10,026 bases of DNA from Bellilinea sp034411135. Lineage in GTDB: Bacteria; Chloroflexota; Anaerolineae; Anaerolineales; Anaerolineaceae. Below the pieces are notes generated by a model. That model had not been told where the DNA came from. It did no database searches and saw only the letters and a program-made list of their open reading frames with translations. The stretch is taken from NCBI GenBank assembly GCA_034411135.1, contig DAOUMN010000012.1, positions 1-10,026 of the forward strand. Reading direction: 5' to 3'. Positions 5,263-10,026 of this stretch are shown piece by piece. The translations under genes and the position numbers were made by a program. Each line of letters starts with the position of its first letter. The first letter of the stretch is position 1.

Positions 5263-5936
5263 CCAAAGGTCTTTTGAACACAAAAGCACGTTACCTGCAG
5301 CTGGCATTCAATTACGACCTTGGCCTAGCCCGGCGCATTGTGCCCATCCTGCCGCGCAATGATCGAATTTTCGTCGAAGCGGGCACACCGTTCATAAAAT
5401 ACGAAGGCATGCGCGGTGTGCGCGAATTGAGCCGTCTATGGAGGGGTCAGGTTGTTGCGGACATGAAAGTCACCGACGGCGGACGCCAGGAGGTCGAGAT
5501 GGCGCACAACGCTGGCGCAACTGCCATAACCGCCATGGGTAGTTCACCCGTCGAAACGTTAAATCGTTTTGTTGTTCGCTGCCGCGAGCTGGGTATGATC
5601 TCAATGCTCGACATGCTCGGCGTGGATGATCCGCTGGATAAAATCATGCAGATGCAGCAACCGCCGGATGTGGTCGTGCTGCACCGCGGACGCGATGAAG
5701 AATCCACTCGCGGCAAGATCATTCAATACCGCCATGTCAACCGCCTGCGCAGCAAATACAATGTGATCATCTCTGCTGCCGGTGGGGTGGATTTGCGCGA
5801 AGCCCGTAGTGCCATTTTCAACGGCGCCAACATCGTGGTCGTCAATCTGGTGCAGCCTGGCGATGAATGGCAGGGCATCCGCACCGATCAAGATGTTTCT
5901 GCCATTGCTGCCGAGTTCCTCGCCACCATCGAATAA
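5259..5936 (+). CDS. HUMPS/orotidine-5'-phosphate decarboxylase superfamily protein, 3-hexulose-6-phosphate synthase-like
   Basis: This 225-residue TIM-barrel protein belongs to the OMP-decarboxylase suprafamily. It carries the metal/catalytic DxKxxD motif as DMKVTD (68-73), a VEAGTPFIKYEG segment (39-50) that resembles 3-hexulose-6-phosphate synthase, VVLHRG (139-144) and the phosphate-binding AGGV (174-177). Hexulose-6-phosphate synthases join formaldehyde to ribulose 5-phosphate or run in reverse to make pentoses; related enzymes are 3-keto-L-gulonate-6-phosphate decarboxylase and PyrF. The usual second phosphate loop (VVGRxI) reads VVNLVQ (194-199), so the substrate may differ. No 6-phospho-3-hexuloisomerase gene is next to it. 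The start codon overlaps the slipin stop by four bases and has no strong Shine-Dalgarno sequence, so it probably relies on coupled translation. Superfamily membership is solid; the reaction is not established. Confidence 0.8.
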   Translation: MTKGLLNTKARYLQLAFNYDLGLARRIVPILPRNDRIFVEAGTPFIKYEGMRGVRELSRLWRGQVVADMKVTDGGRQEVEMAHNAGATAITAMGSSPVETLNRFVVRCRELGMISMLDMLGVDDPLDKIMQMQQPPDVVVLHRGRDEESTRGKIIQYRHVNRLRSKYNVIISAAGGVDLREARSAIFNGANIVVVNLVQPGDEWQGIRTDQDVSAIAAEFLATIE

Positions 5937-5942
5937 CCCCAC

Positions 5943-8852
5943 TCAATCCTGCGCGCAAGACTGCAAATGGTGCAGTTCAAGATATTCTTTGAGGTACTGC
6001 CCGGTGTAGGAGCCGGGCAGACCGCATATTTGCTCTGGCGTGCCCGCAGCAACCAGCAGTCCACCGCGGTCGCCACCTTCGGGACCCAGGTCAATAATAT
6101 AATCCGCGACCTTGACAATGTCCATGTTGTGCTCAATGATCAATACCGAATTGCCCGCATCGACCAACCGCTGCAAGACGTCGATCAACTTGTGCACATC
6201 CGCAGCATGCAACCCAACCGAGGGTTCGTCGAGCACATACAGGGTGCGTCCGGTTGCCCGGCGGGATAGTTCGCGCGCCAGCTTGACCCGTTGTGCCTCG
6301 CCGCCGGATAAGGTTGTCGCGGGCTGCCCAATGCGGATATAGCCCAGACCCACATCTTCCAGCGTGCGCAGTTTATTCATAATACTGGGGAATGCGGAGA
6401 AAAACTCCAGTCCTTCGCTGACGGTGGTGTCCAACACCTCGGCAATGTTTTTACCCTTGAAGCGCACCTGCAGCGTCTCACGATTGAAGCGCGCTCCGTG
6501 GCAGACATCGCAAGGAACGTACACATCCGGGAGGAATTGCATTTCGATGCGCAATTGTCCCTGCCCCTGGCAGGCTTCACAGCGCCCACCGTGAACATTA
6601 AATGAGAATCGCCCAGCTTTATAGCCGCGCAGCTTGCTTTCCGGCAACTCAGTGAACAGTTTTCGCACTTCATCAAACAAGCCGGTATACGTTCCGGGAT
6701 TGGAGCGCGGTGTTCTGCCAATCGGCGATTGATCAATATTAATGATCTTATCCAGGTATTCCAACCCTTCAATCCGTTCGTACTCGCCCGGCTGGGTATG
6801 TGCGCCGTTCAAATCACGCGCCAGCGCACTGTAGAGAATATCCACCATCAAGGTGGACTTACCCGACCCGGACACGCCGGTGATGCAAACCAGCTTCCCC
6901 AGCGGAATGCTGACATCTAGATTTTTTAAGTTGTTTGCCCGCGCGCCAACTACCCGCAGAACTTTGCCGTTTCCGTTGCGCCGCCGGGGTGGCACGCTAA
7001 CCTGCAACCTGCCGGACAGATATGCGCCGGTCAGCGATTTAGGGTTGTCCAGGATCATCTCTGGTGTCCCTTCAGCCACAATGTACCCGCCATGTTCGCC
7101 AGCACCGGGACCCAGGTCAATAACCCAATCGGATGAACGGATGGTTTCTTCATCATGCTCCACAACCAGGACGGTATTACCCAAATCGCGCAACCCTTTG
7201 AGGGTCGCCAGCAGACGATTATTATCGCGTGGATGCAGCCCAATGGAGGGTTCATCTAGAACGTACAACACACCCATCAATCGCGAGCCAATCTGTGTTG
7301 CCAGGCGTATGCGCTGAGCCTCACCACCGGAGAGCGTGCTGGCAGAGCGGTTGAGGGTCAGGTAATCCAGCCCGACATCCACCAGGAACCCCAGCCGTGA
7401 TTCGATTTCTTTTAAAACCCGGGCGGCTATCGCTATATCACGCTGGTTGAGGGGAGTCTGCGGGCTGTTTAACCGGCGCAACCACGCCAGGGTACGGTTA
7501 ACCGGCCAGGATGTCACCTCGACAATGTTGTGTCCATCAACCGTCACCGCCATAGCTTCTGGGCGCAGGCGTGTACCCTTGCAGGTCGGGCAGGGGCGGT
7601 CACTCATATATTCGGTAATTTTGTTGCGGATGTATTCCGACGAAGTTTCGCGGTAACGCCGTTCCAGGTTAGGAATCACCCCCTCGAAAGGAGTCTGGTA
7701 GGAAGACTGGCGGTCGTTTCTGCCGTGAAAGTGAACCCGGATTTCTTCGCCGTCGGTGCCGTAAAGGATTTTATCCAACTTCTCATTCGGAATTGTATAC
7801 ACCGGTGCGTTGAGATCGATATGATAGCGGGCAGCCACCGCTTCGACCATTTGCCAGTAATATCCACCCTGGTCACGCGGGCCATTCCACTCCAACGCCA
7901 CAATTGCGCCTTCATTCAAGGTACGATCCTTGTCCGGGATGAGAAGGTTGGGATCGATCTCCAATTTACTGCCCAGTCCCTGGCACTCCGGGCAGGCGCC
8001 GTGTGGCGTATTGAACGAAAAGGTTCGTGGCTCAATTTCCGGCAGGCTGACACCATGTTCCGGACATGCCAGGTGCTCTGAAAAGAACAGGTCCTGGGGC
8101 GGGTCGCTAGATAGATTATGCAGAATTAAGTAACCTTCCCCCACTTTCAGCGCAGTCTCGACCGAATCGGTCAGGCGAGAACGAGCGGCGTTTTCTTCCT
8201 CCTGCGTTTCCGGTTTGCCGATCACCAGGCGGTCAACGACTGCTTCGATGTTATGAATTTTGTAGCGGTCGAGCGTGATTTCGTCGTCAAGCGAGAATAC
8301 CGTTCCATCCACGCGTACGCGCACAAAACCTGCCTTGCGAATCTCGTCGAAAACAGCCTGGTAGGTGCCCTTTCTGCCGCGAATGATTGGCGCCAGGATC
8401 AAAATACGAGTGCCTTCACCCATCTGCTCAATGGCATCTACGATCTCCTGCGCCGATTGGCGGACGACCTCACGCCCACATACCGGGCAATGCGGTATGC
8501 CTACTCGCGCAAACAACAAACGTAGATAATCGTACACCTCGGTAACCGTGCCGACGGTCGAACGCGGATTGCGCGAAGTGGCTTTTTGATCGATGGAGAC
8601 AGCCGGTGAAAGCCCCTCGATGGAGTCCACATCTGGTTTTTCCATTTGTCCCAGGAATTGTCGCGCATAGGCGGACAGCGATTCGACATAACGGCGCTGC
8701 CCTTCCGCAAAAATCGTATCAAAAGCCAGAGAGCTTTTACCCGAACCCGATAAACCGGTGATGACAACCAATTGGTCGCGGGGGATCTCTACGGTGATAT
8801 TTTTCAAATTGTGCTCGCGGGCGCCAACCACACGAATGACATTTTGCGTCAT
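5943..8852 (-). CDS. uvrA: Excinuclease ABC subunit A
   Basis: UvrA is the damage-recognition ATPase of nucleotide excision repair; it loads UvrB onto DNA lesions. The 969-residue protein is full length with both ABC modules. First half: Walker A GLSGSGKSS (33-41), signature LSGGEAQR (507-514) and Walker B VLYVLDEP (528-535). Second half: Walker A GVSGSGKST (659-667), signature LSGGEAQR (848-855) and Walker B LYVLDEP (871-877). Zinc modules are seen at 263-290 and at CEAC/CDVC (758-761 and 781-784). In the first, the usual CPxC reads CPEH (Cys263, His266), paired with Cys287/Cys290. The start at 8850-8852 follows GGGATGG. uvrA converges with the HUMPS-like gene, leaving six bases between stop codons, and is divergent from the MFS gene. 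I see no recognisable LexA box upstream, though the clade's LexA motif may differ. Confidence 0.98.
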   Translation of the reverse strand: MTQNVIRVVGAREHNLKNITVEIPRDQLVVITGLSGSGKSSLAFDTIFAEGQRRYVESLSAYARQFLGQMEKPDVDSIEGLSPAVSIDQKATSRNPRSTVGTVTEVYDYLRLLFARVGIPHCPVCGREVVRQSAQEIVDAIEQMGEGTRILILAPIIRGRKGTYQAVFDEIRKAGFVRVRVDGTVFSLDDEITLDRYKIHNIEAVVDRLVIGKPETQEEENAARSRLTDSVETALKVGEGYLILHNLSSDPPQDLFFSEHLACPEHGVSLPEIEPRTFSFNTPHGACPECQGLGSKLEIDPNLLIPDKDRTLNEGAIVALEWNGPRDQGGYYWQMVEAVAARYHIDLNAPVYTIPNEKLDKILYGTDGEEIRVHFHGRNDRQSSYQTPFEGVIPNLERRYRETSSEYIRNKITEYMSDRPCPTCKGTRLRPEAMAVTVDGHNIVEVTSWPVNRTLAWLRRLNSPQTPLNQRDIAIAARVLKEIESRLGFLVDVGLDYLTLNRSASTLSGGEAQRIRLATQIGSRLMGVLYVLDEPSIGLHPRDNNRLLATLKGLRDLGNTVLVVEHDEETIRSSDWVIDLGPGAGEHGGYIVAEGTPEMILDNPKSLTGAYLSGRLQVSVPPRRRNGNGKVLRVVGARANNLKNLDVSIPLGKLVCITGVSGSGKSTLMVDILYSALARDLNGAHTQPGEYERIEGLEYLDKIINIDQSPIGRTPRSNPGTYTGLFDEVRKLFTELPESKLRGYKAGRFSFNVHGGRCEACQGQGQLRIEMQFLPDVYVPCDVCHGARFNRETLQVRFKGKNIAEVLDTTVSEGLEFFSAFPSIMNKLRTLEDVGLGYIRIGQPATTLSGGEAQRVKLARELSRRATGRTLYVLDEPSVGLHAADVHKLIDVLQRLVDAGNSVLIIEHNMDIVKVADYIIDLGPEGGDRGGLLVAAGTPEQICGLPGSYTGQYLKEYLELHHLQSCAQD

Positions 8853-8863
8853 ACTGCCATCCC

Positions 8864-8888
8864 ATAATTAGAAATTGTTTTCTATTAT
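8864..8888. repeat. AT-rich inverted repeat over the uvrA -10 and start region
   Basis: TAGAAA (8869-8874) pairs with TTTCTA (8879-8884) and ATAA (8864-8867) with TTAT (8885-8888), with one bulged base and a four-base loop. It overlaps the uvrA -10 box and the predicted transcription start, a natural place for an operator. It does not match a damage-response box I know. Confidence 0.4.
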
Positions 8889-8892
8889 ATCA
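8884..8892 (-). promoter_or_regulatory. Extended -10 promoter of uvrA
   Basis: On the minus strand TGATATAAT is a perfect extended -10 (TGnTATAAT), 32 bases upstream of the uvrA start codon. No good -35 is present, as is usual for extended -10 promoters. An ATTGTC/GACAAT hexamer lies just upstream at 8895-8900. Confidence 0.6.
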
Positions 8893-9078
8893 CGATTGTC
8901 ACGCAACCGCGAAGGTATTTCAACCAGGCAAAATATAATTCTACCCCAAAAGCAGTCTCTTTTCGAAATTCACCCACGCCGGTGTACAATCACACCCAAG
9001 GATATTTGGAAGGAAAACTAAGGAAATCAAGTTAACGATTCTTAACCTGTTCAAAAGATTGCACCTTCCACAGGAATG

Positions 9079-9084
9079 TATAAT
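9079..9084 (+). promoter_or_regulatory. Possible promoter (-10) of the MFS transporter gene
   Basis: TATAAT lies 33 bases upstream of the ATG. The nearest -35-like hexamer, TTGCAC (9059-9064), has a 14-base spacer, which is too short. Other -10-like hexamers lie further upstream (TATAAT 8934-8939, TACAAT 8985-8990), so the start of transcription is uncertain. The rest of the 8853-9117 gap holds no recognisable gene, only short imperfect repeats such as a tandem TCCTTTTA (9084-9099). Confidence 0.4.
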
Positions 9085-9117
9085 CCTTTTATCCTTTTAT
9101 TCGATCGGAGAGCCCGC

Positions 9118-10026
9118 ATGGACGAAAAACAACATAAACGCGCGATCAATGCCTGGGCAATGTACGACTGGGCAAATTCAGCCTTTGTAACTACCATTAT
9201 GGCAGCCGTTTTACCGGTTTATTACACCTCGGTAGCCGCTGCCAATCTGCCTGCCAATATCGCCACTGCGTATTGGGGTTTCACCACCTCGATATCCGCC
9301 TTGATTGCCGCCGTGATCAGCCCAATTTTAGGCGCTATGGCAGATTTCCGTGGTTCGAAAAAACGTTTCCTTACCATCTTCATGCTGCTCGGTGTAAGCG
9401 GCACCGCTCTCCTCTACTTCGTCCGCACCGGCGACTGGCTGTTGGGTTCATTGTTCTTCCTGATTGGGAATATTGGTTTTGCTGGTAGCCTGGTCTATTA
9501 CGATGCGCTTCTGCCCCATGTTGCCCGCCCGGAGGAACTCGACCAGGTCTCATCGCGTGGTTATGCCATGGGATACATTGGCGGCGGGGTTTTATTGGCA
9601 ATCAACCTGGCGATGATCCTGTTCGTGCCAGGATTTTTCCCGGCTGAACAAGAAGCCTCGATCACTGAGTTGATGACCCGTATGTCCTTTTTGACCGTGG
9701 CGGTATGGTGGTTCATCTTCACCTTACCACTATTGCGAAATGTATCCGAGCCACGTCGTCGCATCCTACCCGGAGAAGAAACCTTTAGCCCATTGCAAGC
9801 CAGCTTCAATCGGCTGCGCCAGACCTTCAAGGAAATTCGCAATTACCGCGACTTGTCCCTTTTTCTGCTCGCGTTCTGGGTCTACGCTAACGGCATCGGC
9901 ACAATCATCACCATGGCAACCGCCTATGGAAATGAAATCGGTATTGGTCAAACTACATTGATCGGCACCTTGCTGATGGTTCAATTTCTGGCAGCTCCCT
10001 TCGCTATTCTGTTCGGCAGGCTGGCA
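9118..10026 (+). CDS. UMF1/Atg22-type MFS transporter, 3' end outside window
   Basis: The first 303 residues of a multi-pass membrane transporter run off the right edge without a stop. The opening NAWAMYDWANSAF (11-23) is the signature of the UMF1 group of the major facilitator superfamily, related to yeast vacuolar effluxer Atg22. A long hydrophobic N-terminal half, with a loop reading GAMADFRGSKKR between early helices, matches the MFS motif A region. A charged cytoplasmic loop (roughly 210-240) separates two hydrophobic blocks. Bacterial members are thought to export small solutes; the substrate here cannot be told. The start follows GGAG (9107-9110) with a seven-base gap. The gene is divergent from uvrA and shows no functional link to it. 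Confidence 0.9.
   Translation, partial: MDEKQHKRAINAWAMYDWANSAFVTTIMAAVLPVYYTSVAAANLPANIATAYWGFTTSISALIAAVISPILGAMADFRGSKKRFLTIFMLLGVSGTALLYFVRTGDWLLGSLFFLIGNIGFAGSLVYYDALLPHVARPEELDQVSSRGYAMGYIGGGVLLAINLAMILFVPGFFPAEQEASITELMTRMSFLTVAVWWFIFTLPLLRNVSEPRRRILPGEETFSPLQASFNRLRQTFKEIRNYRDLSLFLLAFWVYANGIGTIITMATAYGNEIGIGQTTLIGTLLMVQFLAAPFAILFGRLA

Noticed and set aside
2156..5936. A single operon from ugd to the HUMPS-like gene, or a defence island around the methyltransferase
   Set aside because: A strong hairpin after ugd and a 132-base gap with a promoter-like box before slipin argue for separate units, and there is no nuclease, specificity subunit, toxin or phage gene nearby.
5997..6020. 8-base inverted repeat as an intrinsic terminator for the HUMPS-like gene
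   Set aside because: It lies inside the uvrA coding region over the conserved LPGSYTGQYL stretch and is not followed by a T run; more likely a by-product of coding sequence.
7530..8081. 183-codon open frame opposite uvrA
   Set aside because: Entirely inside uvrA, no domain signature and no initiation signals.

Overview
The window is chromosomal, roughly balanced in base composition, and reads like an ordinary, densely packed housekeeping region from a bacterium. The protein flavour (slipin, HUMPS-type decarboxylase, UMF1-type transporter, UvrA with a CPEH zinc motif) and the CCCGGG-type hairpin suggest Chloroflexota, perhaps Anaerolineae. That placement is inference from impression only; no rRNA or clade-specific marker is present. 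No mobile element, CRISPR array, tRNA or rRNA gene was seen, and no stretch above 300 bases lacks a gene.

Layout. On the minus strand at the left are a partial 8-oxoguanine deaminase (1-935, cut by the window edge) and, upstream of it, folD (1057-1938). Plus-strand genes follow: a UDP-glucose 6-dehydrogenase (ugd, 2156-3484), a solitary beta-class DNA methyltransferase (3568-4356), a slipin/stomatin-like membrane protein (4489-5262) and, overlapping it by 4 bases, a HUMPS/OMP-decarboxylase-like enzyme (5259-5936). uvrA (5943-8852, minus) converges on the HUMPS gene with a 6-base gap. A 265-base divergent promoter region separates uvrA from a UMF1-type MFS transporter (9118 to the right edge, plus).

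How the parts connect. The clearest regulatory signal is on the left. The deaminase has its own good promoter flanked by two copies of a GACAAT/ATTGTC-type operator that fits the TNGTNNNACNA pattern of FadR-subfamily GntR regulators, and a third near-identical copy lies in the folD leader. This suggests that folD and the deaminase share a regulator, which would tie a purine-salvage/catabolic enzyme to one-carbon folate chemistry. The slipin-HUMPS pair is translationally coupled (ATGA overlap), an unusual partnership because bacterial slipins normally sit next to NfeD. The remaining genes look like independent units. I found no convincing previously undescribed multi-gene system; the shared operator set and the slipin-HUMPS pairing are the observations most worth following.
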